From Hymenobacter elongatus (GTDB lineage: Bacteria > Bacteroidota > Bacteroidia > Cytophagales > Hymenobacteraceae), in assembly GCF_004745955.1 (NCBI RefSeq), contig NZ_SRLD01000029.1:1-64000 (forward strand): 64,000 bases of DNA. Direction: 5' to 3'. The notes beneath the pieces were generated by a model. That model was not told where the DNA came from. It ran no database searches and worked only from the letters and a program-made list of their open reading frames with translations. A program made the position numbers and the translations under genes. Position 1 is the stretch's first letter. Each line of letters starts with the position of its first letter. Shown piece after piece: positions 49,348-59,542 of the stretch.

Positions 49348-52185
49348 TTACAGCTTTTCGGCCAGGAAACGCGCCGTGTGGTTGGTGTCCTGGTGGGCCA
49401 GCATTTCCTCGGGCGTGCCCTCGAACAGCAGGTGGCCGCCGTTGGTACCGCCTTCCGGCCCCAGGTCAATCAGCCAGTCGGCGCACTTAATGATGTCCAT
49501 ATTATGCTCGATGATGAGCACCGAGTTGCCCTGCTCAATCAGCGCATTGAGGGCTTTGAGCAGCTTGGCAATGTCGTGGAAGTGCAGGCCGGTGCTGGGC
49601 TCATCGAAGATGAACAGGATTTTATCCTGCTGTAATGTGGCCCCTTTGGTCAGGAAGCTGGCCAGCTTCACGCGTTGGGCCTCGCCGCCCGAGAGCGTAT
49701 TGGCCGACTGCCCCAGCCGGATGTAGCCCAGGCCCACATCGTCGAGCGGCCGGAGACGCTCGGCTACTTTGGGCTGGCCTTTGAAGAACTCTACGGCGTC
49801 GGCCACGGTCATGTTCAGCACGTCATCAATGCCTTTTTCCTGGAACTTCACGTCCAGAATATCCTGCTTGAACTTGCGGCCGCCGCAGCTTTCGCACGTC
49901 AGGTAGATATCGGCCATGAACTGCATTTCGATTTTCACCTGGCCTTCGCCCTGGCACACCTCGCAGCGGCCACCCTCGATGTTGAAGCTGAAGTGCGACG
50001 GTTTCAGGCCCCGGGCCTTGGCCAACGGCTGCTCCGAAAACAGCGTCCGGATGGCGTCGTAGGCCTTCACGTAGGTCACCGGGTTCGAGCGGCTGCTCTT
50101 GCCGATGGGGTTCTGGTCGACGAACTCGACGTGCGACACCTGCCCGTTCACGCCCATCAGGCGGTCGAACTTGCCGGTGGCTTCGCCCGCGCCGCCGCCG
50201 AGCTGCTTGGCTACGGCCGGGGCCAGAATGCGCTTCACCAGCGTCGACTTGCCCGAGCCCGATACGCCCGTCACGACGGTCATCACGCCGAGCGGAAACT
50301 TGACGTTGACGTTTTTCAGGTTGTTTTCGCGCGCCCCGGTTACTTCCAGCGCGTTGCGCCACGGCCGCCGAATCAGGGGCACTTTCACTTCCATCAGCCC
50401 ACTCAGGTACTTGCCCGTGTAGGTCGTCGTGTTCTTCAGAATCTCCGGATACGTGCCCTGGAACATCAGCAGCCCCCCGCCCGTGCCCGCCTCGGGCCCG
50501 ATATCGATAATCTGGTCGGCCTGCTCCATCATCTTCTCCTCGTGCTCCACCACAATCACCGTATTGCCGAGCTTCTGCAAGGAGCGCAGCACCCCAATCA
50601 GCTGCTCGGCATCTTTGGGGTGCAGGCCAATGCTAGGCTCATCGAGAATGTACATGGAACCCACCAGAGCCGAGCCGAGCGAAGTAGCCAACGAAATGCG
50701 CTGCGACTCGCCGCCCGAAAGCGTGCTGCTCAGCCGGTTCAGGGTCAGGTAGCCCAGGCCCACGCGGTGCAGGTAGCCCAGCCGGTTGGTAATTTCGGTA
50801 CTCAGGCGCTCGGCTACCTTCATGTCGTGCTCCGAAAGGGCCAGGTTTTCGAAGAAATCGAGGGCTTTGCTGATCGGCAGCAGCACAATATCGGTGATGC
50901 TTTGCGCGCTGATGGTCACGTACTGCGCGTCTTTGCGCAGGCGCGTGCCCCGGCAGTCGGGGCAGGTAGTGCGGCCCCGGTAGCGGCTTTGCAGCACCCG
51001 GTACTGGATTTTGTGCGTTTGGGTGCTCACCCACTTAAAGTAGTCGTCGAGGCCGTCGAAGTACTTGTTGCCCTTCCAGAGCAGGGTGCGCTCGGCTTCG
51101 CTCAACTCATTGTAGGGCCGGTGAATGGGAAAGTCGAAGCGAATGCCGTTTTTGAGCAGCGGCTTGAGCCATTCGCTCTGCTTATCGGTGCGCCAGGGCG
51201 CAATGGCTCCTTCGTACACCGTCAGGCTTTTGTCGGGAACAACGAGGTCCTCATCAATGCCCAATACAGAGCCGAACCCTTCGCAGGTCTGGCAGGCACC
51301 GTAGGGGTTGTTGAAGGAGAAAAAGTTGACGTTGGGCTCCTCGAACACCAGGCCGTCGAGCTCGAACCGGTCGGAGAACGTACGGGTTTCCTCGTCCAGC
51401 CGAATGAGGCAAGTGCCGTGGCCCTCAAAAAACGCGGTTTGCACCGAGTCGGAAAGCCGGAACTGCAGGTCTTCGTCGCCGGGCCGGATAACGGCGCGGT
51501 CAATCATGATGTACACGTCGCCTTTCACCTCGGGCTTGCCTTCCCCGATCAGGTCTTCGATGAAGGCCGTTTCGTCGCCGTTCACCACCACGCGGCTGTA
51601 GCCCTTCTGGAGCAGCAAGTCCAGCTCCTTGCTCATCGGGCGCCCGTCTTCGGAGGGCAGCAGCGGAGCCAATATCATCACGCGGGTGCCATCGGCCAGG
51701 CCGAACAGGTAGTCCACGACGTCGGCCACGGTGTCTTTGCGCACCTGCTCGCCGCTGACGGGCGAAAACGTGCGGCCCACGCGGGCAAACAGCAGCTTGA
51801 GGTAGTCGTAAATCTCGGTGCTGGTGCCGACGGTGGAGCGGTTGTTCTTGATGCTGACCTTCTGCTCGATGGCAATAGCCGGCGAAATACCCCGGATATA
51901 GTCCACGTCGGGCTTGTCCATGCGGCCCAGAAACTGGCGGGCGTAGGAGCTTAGGCTCTCTACGTACATGCGCTGGCCTTCCGCGTACAGCGTGTCGAAG
52001 GCCAGGCTCGACTTGCCCGAGCCCGACAGGCCCGTGACGACGATAAACTTATTGCGCGGCAGGGCCACGCTCAGGTTTTTGAGGTTGTGCACCCGCGCAT
52101 TCTTGATCAGAATGAACTCGCGCGGGTCGAGCTGGTCAATCGGGTCGGCGGCGGGAGCTGCTACTTGTAAAGATTCTTTGGCCAT
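49348..52185 (-). CDS. uvrA: UvrABC excinuclease subunit A
   Basis: 945 residues from ATG at 52185, the usual length. Two ABC ATPase modules: Walker [17 protein letters not shown] (about 52-67) and [15 protein letters not shown] in the second half; signatures [12 protein letters not shown] and [12 protein letters not shown]; Walker B with DEPSIGLH and DEPSTGLH. The zinc fingers are seen as CxxC pairs ([28 protein letters not shown]). It recognises bulky DNA lesions with UvrB. It is a single gene. Confidence 0.97.
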   Translation of the reverse strand: MAKESLQVAAPAADPIDQLDPREFILIKNARVHNLKNLSVALPRNKFIVVTGLSGSGKSSLAFDTLYAEGQRMYVESLSSYARQFLGRMDKPDVDYIRGISPAIAIEQKVSIKNNRSTVGTSTEIYDYLKLLFARVGRTFSPVSGEQVRKDTVADVVDYLFGLADGTRVMILAPLLPSEDGRPMSKELDLLLQKGYSRVVVNGDETAFIEDLIGEGKPEVKGDVYIMIDRAVIRPGDEDLQFRLSDSVQTAFFEGHGTCLIRLDEETRTFSDRFELDGLVFEEPNVNFFSFNNPYGACQTCEGFGSVLGIDEDLVVPDKSLTVYEGAIAPWRTDKQSEWLKPLLKNGIRFDFPIHRPYNELSEAERTLLWKGNKYFDGLDDYFKWVSTQTHKIQYRVLQSRYRGRTTCPDCRGTRLRKDAQYVTISAQSITDIVLLPISKALDFFENLALSEHDMKVAERLSTEITNRLGYLHRVGLGYLTLNRLSSTLSGGESQRISLATSLGSALVGSMYILDEPSIGLHPKDAEQLIGVLRSLQKLGNTVIVVEHEEKMMEQADQIIDIGPEAGTGGGLLMFQGTYPEILKNTTTYTGKYLSGLMEVKVPLIRRPWRNALEVTGARENNLKNVNVKFPLGVMTVVTGVSGSGKSTLVKRILAPAVAKQLGGGAGEATGKFDRLMGVNGQVSHVEFVDQNPIGKSSRSNPVTYVKAYDAIRTLFSEQPLAKARGLKPSHFSFNIEGGRCEVCQGEGQVKIEMQFMADIYLTCESCGGRKFKQDILDVKFQEKGIDDVLNMTVADAVEFFKGQPKVAERLRPLDDVGLGYIRLGQSANTLSGGEAQRVKLASFLTKGATLQQDKILFIFDEPSTGLHFHDIAKLLKALNALIEQGNSVLIIEHNMDIIKCADWLIDLGPEGGTNGGHLLFEGTPEEMLAHQDTNHTARFLAEKL

Positions 52186-52540
52186 AGAAAGCTGAAACAG
52201 CCGAAGCAACCGGGAAGGTTTCCGCCGCGGCAATTAGACCGCCGAAGGTACGGCGCAGGCAGGCAGATTTGTTGTATCCGGCAAAAGTTAGTGGCCTTTT
52301 ATCGGCCCGTTGCTGAAGCGCAAGCATGGTTTCAGCGCTACCGTAGGCTTACCGCCGGGCCTGCGAGGCCAGCCGAAAATGACATTTATCATAATCGGCA
52401 GCGGGCCTGCCCTCTACTTTTGAGCATGCGTATGAGAAGCGCCTTCCAGCTATGATTGGCGCTTTCTTCTCATCATTTTACCAGCCTCATCTGCGTCGAT
52501 GGCTGCTGGCAGAACATCACCATCATACTTACCACTGCCC
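52186..52540. other. Intergenic region
   Basis: 355 bp between the divergent uvrA and the small exported protein. TACTTTTG (52415-52422) is a good rightward -7 element. An imperfect hairpin (GAGAA-GCGCC / GGCGC-TTTC-TTCTC, about 52434-52478) follows it in the leader. Confidence 0.5.
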
Positions 52541-52942
52541 ATGAGAATGCTCATCATTGCGTTGCTGTTCCTCGCTTTCAGCAGACGCTCTGCCGCGCAG
52601 GACGCGCACGCCAAGCCGCTTCCGGCCACAAGGGAAGCGAGTAGCACCAGCGTCGCCCCCGACACAGCGCAGGCCATCAAGGCGCTTTTCACACGGCGGC
52701 GGGCAGGCGGCTGGGGATACGTCCGCCTAAACAGCTATTCGATTCTGCCCGCAATTGCCCTCTTCGTACTCGATACCAATCCTATCGGGCTGGCTTTGTC
52801 GGGCACAGCAGCCGGCGTCGGTATCGGCAAGCTGGTGCGCTTCAGTGCCAAAAAGGAGGCTACGCTGCTCGATGCTTACCAACGAGGCCAGCCATTGCCA
52901 GCTTCTGTCAGAAGGAGGCTGAAGAGCAAGTACTTCCATTAG
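52541..52942 (+). CDS. Small exported protein of unknown function
   Basis: 133 residues from ATG at 52541; a signal peptide ends near residue 20 (RSAAQD). A second hydrophobic segment (about 68-95) may anchor it or form part of the fold. No family was recognised. The TACTTTTG element at 52415-52422 lies about 120 bp upstream. Confidence 0.55.
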   Translation: MRMLIIALLFLAFSRRSAAQDAHAKPLPATREASSTSVAPDTAQAIKALFTRRRAGGWGYVRLNSYSILPAIALFVLDTNPIGLALSGTAAGVGIGKLVRFSAKKEATLLDAYQRGQPLPASVRRRLKSKYFH

Positions 52943-53380
52943 AGCTTGGCACACCTCCTCTTTGGCACAGGCGAAATAGCGGCAGCTGCACGCCTGGCCG
53001 TACCTGGCAGCAGGCTACGTTCGAAAAGAGGCCACGGCGCTACCAGCATGGTACCTGAGTATGAGATTCCTTGGAAGCTGTTTAAAGAATAGTTTGACGG
53101 TCCTGCTCATCTGGCGTCCGCTTGCCGAAGCATGACGGCCTTTTGACTCTCTAAACAGCTTCAGTGGATGTAAGTACTGGAAACGGAAATTCCAGCGGCG
53201 CAGAACCAGTTATTTTCTCTGGAAAGTGACCATTGCAGCGCTCCGAAACACAATCGACCATGCTACCTGCATTCCACAGTTCAGCTTATGAATCTTCTGT
53301 GGACGGTGTGCCATAAGTTTGGTATTTTCGGGACCTTTTTCACGCCCACACCTCTCAGAGTCGATTACAAACAGTACTTT
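52943..53380. other. Intergenic region with a decayed palindromic element
   Basis: 438 bp that hold no credible gene. The element at 53074-53162 lies here. Beyond it I see no promoter element with confidence. Confidence 0.45.
53074..53162. mobile_element. Palindromic MITE-like element, copy 7 (short)
   Basis: Outer ends GAAGCTGTTTA (53074-53084) and TAAACAGCTTC (53152-53162) form a perfect 11-bp inverted repeat, as in copy 2. The 67-bp interior has lost its long arms and keeps only traces (GTCCTGCTCAT, GAAGCATGAC). Confidence 0.6.
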
Positions 53381-54877
53381 ATGAAGAAATATTTACACCA
53401 CTTGAGTCTCATATTTCTCGTTTTTTATCTGCCATTGACCACAGCGCGGGCCGGCGTGGCTGGCGTGGAACCCTCTCCGCTGAACGGGCAGTGGAAAGGC
53501 CAGCTGAAAGTACCCGGCGGCAGCCTCGATTTGATTATCACCATCGTGCCCCTGACGGGTGGCACCTACTACGCGGCCCTGGATGTCCCCAAGCAGAAAA
53601 TAAGCCGGATGCCGGTGGCGGTAGAGCTGAAAAAGGAGGATGTGGTACTCAAGATTGAGCAGGCGGCCAGCCGCTTCACCGGCAAGCTCAACCCGGACGG
53701 CAAATCGATGGCGGGCACCTGGGAGCAGCCGGGCCTGAAGGAGCCAATAGAGTTCGTGCAGGCTACGGCGTCGGTGGTAAGCGCTCCGACGTTTAAAACG
53801 GCGTTGCCCTACAAGCTGGAAGAAGTAATTGTGCCCAATAAAGCCGCCAAGCTGCGTCTGGGCGCTACTCTGACCATGCCCACCGGCAACGGGCCGTTTC
53901 CGGCCGTGGTACTGGTCTCCGACGCGGGCCCCCAGGACCGGGACGCGTCGCAGGAGGAATACCACATGTTTGGCATTCTGGCCGACTACCTCACCCGCCA
54001 CGGCATCGCTGTGCTGCGCTACGACGACCGGGGCGTGGGCAAATCGGATGGGCACTATGCCATTGCCACTACCGCCGACCTAGTGACCGACGCGCAGGCC
54101 GCTATGGGCTACCTGCGGGCCCACTACCGGATCGACAAGAAGAAAGTGGGCATGATTGGGCATGGCGAAGGCGCCAACATTGCCTTGCTGGCCGCTACGC
54201 AGCTCAAGTCGCCCGACTTTGTAGTTTCTTTGGCTGGCTACGGCATGCCGGGCCACGAGATACTGCGGCGGCAGCAGGTGGAAATCATGCGCATGATCGG
54301 GGCCAACTCCACCCAGGTAGACGCGGCGCTGAAGCTGCACGACAAGATGATCAACATCATCCGGCAAACGCCCAACAACAACCAGGCGCGGGGCAAGGTA
54401 GCCGCCATGATTCGGCTGAACAATGCCGATATCGACCCGACGATGGCCCGGGCCCGGGCCGCCCAGCTCACCTCGCCCTGGTACCGCTACTACCTCGACT
54501 TCGACCCCAAAGCGAAGCTGGGCGAAGTGCACTGCCCGGTGCTGGCCCTCAACGGCAACGAGGATTTGCAGGTGACAGCCAACAAAAACCTCTCGATTCT
54601 ACAGAAAGGCCTGAAGTCGGCCGGCAACCGTAAAGTGACGGCACATAAAGTTGCAGGGGTCAACCACTCGTTTCAGCCCGACCAAGCGGAGTGGCCGCTG
54701 GTGAACGGGGAGCAGCACCCCAACTTCTCACCGAAGGCTTTGGAAGTGATGCAGACCTGGCTGGGCGAACACGCTAGGCCCGCCCCGCTGGCCATAGCTC
54801 CGACGCCGCGCTCCAACCCCCGCACCAGCCTGCAGAAACCGTCGAGGCCCGCAGCAGCGCAGAAAGTAAGCCGGTAG
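53381..54877 (+). CDS. Exported alpha/beta hydrolase with a lost nucleophile serine
   Basis: 498 residues from ATG at 53381; a signal peptide ends near residue 25. Residues 30-140 form a beta-rich N-terminal domain (substrate-access type, seen in related Bacteroidota hydrolases). The alpha/beta hydrolase domain starts near 150. The oxyanion region VLVSDAGPQDRD, acidic residue NGNEDLQV and catalytic His GVNHSFQP are present, but the nucleophile elbow reads G260-H-G262-E-G264 where the family has G-H-S-E-G. The codon is GGC (54164-54166), one base away from AGC. It is either inactive or uses another nucleophile. The C-terminal tail is Pro/Arg-rich. Confidence 0.85.
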   Translation: MKKYLHHLSLIFLVFYLPLTTARAGVAGVEPSPLNGQWKGQLKVPGGSLDLIITIVPLTGGTYYAALDVPKQKISRMPVAVELKKEDVVLKIEQAASRFTGKLNPDGKSMAGTWEQPGLKEPIEFVQATASVVSAPTFKTALPYKLEEVIVPNKAAKLRLGATLTMPTGNGPFPAVVLVSDAGPQDRDASQEEYHMFGILADYLTRHGIAVLRYDDRGVGKSDGHYAIATTADLVTDAQAAMGYLRAHYRIDKKKVGMIGHGEGANIALLAATQLKSPDFVVSLAGYGMPGHEILRRQQVEIMRMIGANSTQVDAALKLHDKMINIIRQTPNNNQARGKVAAMIRLNNADIDPTMARARAAQLTSPWYRYYLDFDPKAKLGEVHCPVLALNGNEDLQVTANKNLSILQKGLKSAGNRKVTAHKVAGVNHSFQPDQAEWPLVNGEQHPNFSPKALEVMQTWLGEHARPAPLAIAPTPRSNPRTSLQKPSRPAAAQKVSR

Positions 54878-54965
54878 CGCAAGTGCGTGACTGGTGTACT
54901 GAAAAGAGCAAATAGCCTGACGACATTGCCAGGCCCGGCTTTCCCCGAATACGCACCTATCAGCC

Positions 54966-55015
54966 TTGTTGCTGAAGTAGCAACAACGAAAAAGAACGTC
55001 ATGCTTAGCATGACG
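54966..55015. repeat. Two short hairpins between convergent genes
   Basis: TTGTTGCT/AGCAACAA (54966-54986) and CGTCATGCT-T-AGCATGACG (54997-55015). The second contains the GAACGTCATGCT word of the palindromic family and may be a short copy. They lie between the convergent hydrolase and STN genes. Confidence 0.5.
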
Positions 55016-55060
55016 ACCACATCTCATGACCCGTTTTTGCTTCAGGAATAAGTCTGGCAC

Positions 55061-57256
55061 CTAAAACCGCAGGCCAATCTGCACGCCTGGCCACAGCCGC
55101 ACCAGCGTGCGGCCCGATTTCGTATCGAGCAGCAGCAGCTGATTTTTGCCGAAGTCGGAGCTCGTGCCGCCGCCTTCGTTCTCATACAACCCCATGTTTA
55201 GGGTGGGCGAAAACACCAGCCCGAGGTGGCCTTGCGGCTCTATCTGCCACGTTAGGGAGGGCCGCAGCTGGGTGTAGGAAAGCAGCGTGCCCGCCGTGCC
55301 CGGCTGCTTCAGCAGGTACCAGTCCAGCAAATCCAGGTTCCAGGAGAAGCGCCCGTGCGGCCGGCTCGCCGTACCGATACCAAAGCCGGTAGCCCAATGA
55401 ATACGGGTACCGAAGGGCTGGGTAGCGGCCGAGAGAATGGTATAATAGCGCGTCACACCGAGCTTCAGGGCCGCATTTAGCGGCAGCGTTTCACTGGCCC
55501 ACACCTCGCCGTGCAGGTAGCCGTGCCGCACAATGTTGATGATGCCCAGCGTGGCTCCCTCCACCGAATCGGCAATGTTGATCAGGCCAAACTGCACACC
55601 ATGTACATGCTTGGCCACGTTCACCAGTCCTAGCTGCAGCCCCCGCACACGGCGGGCCGTATTCAGTAGCGTAGCCGTCTGCAGGCCCCGAATATCAGTG
55701 CCGGTCAGGTTGGCCACGGCGGCGGCTTGTAGCAACGAACCCGGCAGGGAAGAAGCACTGGGAGCCCCTGGGTACCGGGCCGCCGAGTCGGTAGCCAGCA
55801 GGCGGGGCAGCCCCAGCAGCTGGCGCACCCAGGTCGGTCGGCCCGACAAGTCGGAGCGGGCCGCGCCGCCCACGATGTTGACGATGCCGGCCAGCTGAAT
55901 GCCCCGGGCATCGTCGCGCACCACATTTGCAATGCCCGCGCCCTGCATGCCGCGTACCGAGCCGCCCACCACATTCACGACGCCCGCGCCCTGAATGCCG
56001 TTCACCTCCGTGCCGATAACGTTGGCAATACCCGCGCCCTGCACACCTTGCATCGTGTCGCGCACCACGTTCAGGATGCCGCCCAGCTCGACGCCGCGCA
56101 CCCCGGCTGAGTAGCCGGCCAAGGCGTTCAGGGAAATGGTGTTGATGCTGCGCCCGCTGCGCAGCCAGTTGGTACCCAGCGGTGCCACAAACGATATCTG
56201 CCACCGACGTCGGTCGTAGGTCTGGCTCCGAACGGCGGGCGCGGCAATGGGCACCGGCTGTAGCAGCGTATCGCGGGCCGGCAAGCCGCTCCGTACCGCC
56301 ACCACCTGCCCCGCCAGTGTATCGCGCCGGCCGGCTCTGGTCAGGCGTCGGGCACTGTTCTGGAGCGGCTCCTTCAGCCCGCTGGCGGCCACGGCTACCG
56401 AATCGAGGACGGCGCGGGCCCCACCGGCTACTTCCGTTACGCCTTTATTCAGGGTGCGGCCGGTTTGCCGGGCGGTGCGCGCCAGCGTGTTGGTAGCAGC
56501 TTGGGCCGTGGTGCGGGCCTTTTGCCGCAGGCGGGCCAACGCTGAGTCTGTTTCTTGGGTGGTACTATCGACGGCCGCCGGGCGCGAGGGGAGCGAGTCG
56601 GCAGATGATGGCGCGGGCCGAGGCACAGCAACGGCTACTGCTGGTTCCGGATTGGGTCCGGCAAGTGCTGGTGCAGCTGCTTTGGGTGAGCTGACTGGTG
56701 GGGCAGCACGAGCAATAGGGCGCTTGGGGGGAGTGAGAACAGCCGTTTTCTTCATCGGGCCAGCAGCCGGCGTCGATGATTTTACGGCTGCTATTGGTGG
56801 TTTCGCGCTTCGCAGGCTTGCCGCAGTGGGAGGCGCCGTTTTTCGGTTCGTCGCAAGCACGGCGGCGGGCGGGCGGGCGGCAGCCGCCGATGTGGGGACT
56901 ACTGCTGGTGCAGAAGGGGGAACCGCAGGCGGGTTTTCGCCCGTGCGCCACAGCACGATTTGCCCGCCGATAACTTGGTAGGAAACGCCCCGGTTCTGGA
57001 ATAGCTGTTTGAGCACTTCCCTTACCGGCTGAGCGTCTTTTGTGTGGAGGGTTACGCGCTTTTGCAGCGGAATAAATGTGCTGCTGTAGCTAAAGGACAC
57101 CCCGCTCTGCCGCGCTATATCGCGCAGCACCTGGTGCAGCGGCATATTGGTAGCCACCACCCGCACCCGCCGCGCCAGCAGTGCCGACGAGGATTGGGCC
57201 TGGCTGCTGCCACTCCACAGCCACACGCACAAGGCAAGACAAACGACGTACCGCAT
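55061..57256 (-). CDS. STN-domain protein with surface-repeat barrel region
   Basis: 731 residues. A signal peptide (1-20), then an STN (secretin/TonB N-terminal) domain at about 27-110 (MPLHQVLRDIARQSGVSFSYSS, VTLHTKDAQPVREVLKQLFQNRGVSYQVIGGQIVLW). Next a long Pro/Ala/Thr-rich linker (110-340), then repeated GI.NVV units (GGILNVV, GAGIANVI, GAGVVNVV, GIVNIV) at about 390-600, as in the LA_2272 surface-repeat proteins, and a C-terminal barrel-like part ending in GLRF. There is no TonB plug or receptor barrel. It follows the fecR gene by 99 bp and probably passes a signal to it. Confidence 0.8.
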   Translation of the reverse strand: MRYVVCLALCVWLWSGSSQAQSSSALLARRVRVVATNMPLHQVLRDIARQSGVSFSYSSTFIPLQKRVTLHTKDAQPVREVLKQLFQNRGVSYQVIGGQIVLWRTGENPPAVPPSAPAVVPTSAAAARPPAAVLATNRKTAPPTAASLRSAKPPIAAVKSSTPAAGPMKKTAVLTPPKRPIARAAPPVSSPKAAAPALAGPNPEPAVAVAVPRPAPSSADSLPSRPAAVDSTTQETDSALARLRQKARTTAQAATNTLARTARQTGRTLNKGVTEVAGGARAVLDSVAVAASGLKEPLQNSARRLTRAGRRDTLAGQVVAVRSGLPARDTLLQPVPIAAPAVRSQTYDRRRWQISFVAPLGTNWLRSGRSINTISLNALAGYSAGVRGVELGGILNVVRDTMQGVQGAGIANVIGTEVNGIQGAGVVNVVGGSVRGMQGAGIANVVRDDARGIQLAGIVNIVGGAARSDLSGRPTWVRQLLGLPRLLATDSAARYPGAPSASSLPGSLLQAAAVANLTGTDIRGLQTATLLNTARRVRGLQLGLVNVAKHVHGVQFGLINIADSVEGATLGIINIVRHGYLHGEVWASETLPLNAALKLGVTRYYTILSAATQPFGTRIHWATGFGIGTASRPHGRFSWNLDLLDWYLLKQPGTAGTLLSYTQLRPSLTWQIEPQGHLGLVFSPTLNMGLYENEGGGTSSDFGKNQLLLLDTKSGRTLVRLWPGVQIGLRF

Positions 57257-57355
57257 GGGAGCGGAAATGAGGAGATGTGAGGAGAAAAACAGCTGGTCAT
57301 CAGCCGTTCGTACTGAAAAAGCAGCGCGGCTACTCAGGCGGGCCCCACTTGTGGG

Positions 57356-58471
57356 CTACTCGCAGCCTTTACCGTCGAGCAGGAACCCATCAACGGTATT
57401 GCCGGTCAGGGTTGCATTGGTAGCCAGGCTCACGACTTGCAGTACCTGGGCCGGATCGGGCTGATGAAAAGTACCGGTGAAGCGGCAGTTCAGCAAGCTG
57501 TTATCCGACACGCGGATGGTGGTGCCAAACGTGGTGCGCAACGTCCGGACGACGTGGCTGAGGGAAGCATTATCGAACACCAGCTCGTCGGTTTGCCACG
57601 CCCGGAAGTTGGCATCGGCAGTAGCCGTTTGGCGCACCGGAGCCGGAACGGTGCCGCGGGCCGACACGGCCAGCACGCCGCGCATACCGGGCGTGAGCAG
57701 CACCGAGTCCTGGTGGTAGCGGCGACTGGCAAACGCCACTTTGCCCGTCACGACCGACACTTCCACCGAGTCTTCGGCAGCGTAGGCACGCACGTTAAAA
57801 GAAGTACCCAGCACGCGGGTGCGGGTGGCGGCACTCAGCACCGTAAAGGGCCGCTGCGGGTCTTTACGAACGTCAAAAAATGCTTCGCCCGTGAGCTGTA
57901 CCTCCCGCGCACGGCTGCTGAACTCAGCCGCGTACGTTAGGGTAGAATGCTTGTTGAGCCACACCTGGCTGCCATCAGGCAACGCCACCAGGCGCTTTTG
58001 GGCACCGGCCGAAACGGCTACGGGCGGCGTGGGCAGCAGCTCGCGCCGATAAGCCCGAAACGCATATACGGCCCCAACCAGCAGCAAAATAGCGGCGGCA
58101 ACCCGCAGCAGGGCAGGCAGCGCCCGGGGTCGCAGCGGAATAACGGTGTGCTCCGTCGCCGGCTCAGCTACGGCGGCGGGCTCCGTGCGGGTTACGCGCA
58201 GCTGGGGCATTGCTGCTGGTTTGGGTGCCATCATTTTCGGCCGGAACCGCTGCCAGGCGGCCTCCACCTCCATTGCTCCAAACAGCTCGGCTACCGGCGC
58301 GGCCCCGGCCCGCTCCCAGGCGCGGGTGGCATCGGTGAGCAGGCCCAGCCGTTTGGGGTCGGCCGTGACCCAGGCCCGCAGCCGCTCCAGCTCGTCGGGC
58401 GTGGCTTCGCCGGCCAAGTGTTTGGCCAGCAATTCCCAGGGCGCCTCAGACTCAGAGTGGAGAGTAGACAT
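57356..58471 (-). CDS. FecR-type anti-sigma factor
   Basis: 371 residues. Cytoplasmic N-terminal part (1-115, WELLAKHLAGEATPDELERLRAWV is the sigma-binding DUF4880-type helix), one membrane helix (about 118-136, RVAAAILLLVGAVYAFRAY), periplasmic FecR domain (about 150-260, RLVALPDGSQVWLNKHSTLTYAA) and a C-terminal DUF4974 domain (about 295-371). It should hold the ECF sigma factor until a periplasmic signal arrives. The sigma gene is not adjacent but ~4.4 kb upstream on the same strand. Confidence 0.92.
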   Translation of the reverse strand: MSTLHSESEAPWELLAKHLAGEATPDELERLRAWVTADPKRLGLLTDATRAWERAGAAPVAELFGAMEVEAAWQRFRPKMMAPKPAAMPQLRVTRTEPAAVAEPATEHTVIPLRPRALPALLRVAAAILLLVGAVYAFRAYRRELLPTPPVAVSAGAQKRLVALPDGSQVWLNKHSTLTYAAEFSSRAREVQLTGEAFFDVRKDPQRPFTVLSAATRTRVLGTSFNVRAYAAEDSVEVSVVTGKVAFASRRYHQDSVLLTPGMRGVLAVSARGTVPAPVRQTATADANFRAWQTDELVFDNASLSHVVRTLRTTFGTTIRVSDNSLLNCRFTGTFHQPDPAQVLQVVSLATNATLTGNTVDGFLLDGKGCE

Positions 58472-58669
58472 GCAGGATGAAACAATCAGAAAAACGACCG
58501 GCGCAACTCCTAAGCAAGTAAGCCAGGCCGGGGAAATGGTGGCCCAAAATCCACAATTTCTGCGGCAATCTATAACGGATGGTGTTGAGGAGCTACCGAG
58601 TGTCCGTTTTCAGTTTCCGCTACGACTACCAAACGCGCGCGGCTCGCACGTTGTCGCAGAATGCGCGGC

Positions 58670-59509
58670 CTACTCAATCACCAGCGAGTCGGTGCGCACG
58701 GTGTGGCCGGCGAAGTAGCCCACCGCCACTTTTTCGGAGCCGGCCACCACGTTGCGGACGTTGGTGCGCACGTTAGCGGGTGGCGTCGAAAACAGGCCTA
58801 CGTTGTTGATCTGGGTTACCATCTCGTTCAGGAAGTAGAAATAGTCGCGGGTGATGGAAAGAGCCTCCACGCGCACTTTGTCGCCTTTTTTGAACACGCC
58901 ACCCACGCCTTCCTCATTCGTCAGCTCCACGCCGTTGATGTAGTTGCCATCCACCATTTCGTCGTTGGTCACAATCAGGTCGCCCGGCTGGTTGAGGCGG
59001 CGGCCGTTGTGAAATACCTTGAACTGGTAGTAGTCGCCCACGCCCCGCGTTTCCTCGCCGTAGTATAGGATGTAATAGCCTTCGTTCCGGGTGCTGGTTT
59101 TGGCCCGAAACTCGGCCCGGACACTATCAATTTCGGGCGTGCGCCGAATCTCGGTTTCGGCCCGGTACTCCTCCCCTTCCGCCCGGATGGTCAGCACATA
59201 CTGGTTCCCTATTTTGCCCCGCACGGTGCTCGTGGCGTAGCGGCCGGGGCTTACTTCGCGCAGCACTTCGCGCTGGCCTTCGCTGTCTTCCAGCGTCAGC
59301 ACGGCCCCGCGCACGCGTGGCAGCTCGGCCTCATCGAAGTAAGGAGCCGTTTTGGTAAGCGTGACGTAGTACGGGCCCGGCTGGTCGGTGATTTCCCCTT
59401 CCACGGCCAGCAGCGGCTTGCCTTCCGGAATATCGACCGGCACTACATCGAGGCAGCCGGCGAGCGGCAACAGGCAGGCGGCGCAAAAAAAGGTGGCAAT
59501 ACGATTCAT
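58670..59509 (-). CDS. DUF4249 lipoprotein
   Basis: 279 residues with lipobox L-A-G-C19. The GKPLLAVEGEITDQPGPYYVTLTKT start and the SPGRYATS..RGKIGNQYVLTI strand pattern match DUF4249, a family that is found next to TonB-dependent receptors and is thought to be their surface partner. It begins 34 bp after the TonB receptor gene and is probably cotranscribed. 198 bp separate it from fecR. Confidence 0.88.
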   Translation of the reverse strand: MNRIATFFCAACLLPLAGCLDVVPVDIPEGKPLLAVEGEITDQPGPYYVTLTKTAPYFDEAELPRVRGAVLTLEDSEGQREVLREVSPGRYATSTVRGKIGNQYVLTIRAEGEEYRAETEIRRTPEIDSVRAEFRAKTSTRNEGYYILYYGEETRGVGDYYQFKVFHNGRRLNQPGDLIVTNDEMVDGNYINGVELTNEEGVGGVFKKGDKVRVEALSITRDYFYFLNEMVTQINNVGLFSTPPANVRTNVRNVVAGSEKVAVGYFAGHTVRTDSLVIE

Positions 59510-59542
59510 GAGACAGGTATGTAAAGGCCAGCGGGCCGGGGC

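Noticed and set aside
49675-51954. 759-codon antisense frame in uvrA
   Set aside because: The sense strand is unmistakably UvrA. The antisense product has shadow composition.
52426-52455. Nine-codon leader-peptide-like ORF (MRMRSAFQL) beside a hairpin
   Set aside because: Its first ATG lies at or before the predicted transcript start, and there is no codon bias for an amino acid and no antiterminator pairing that I can see.
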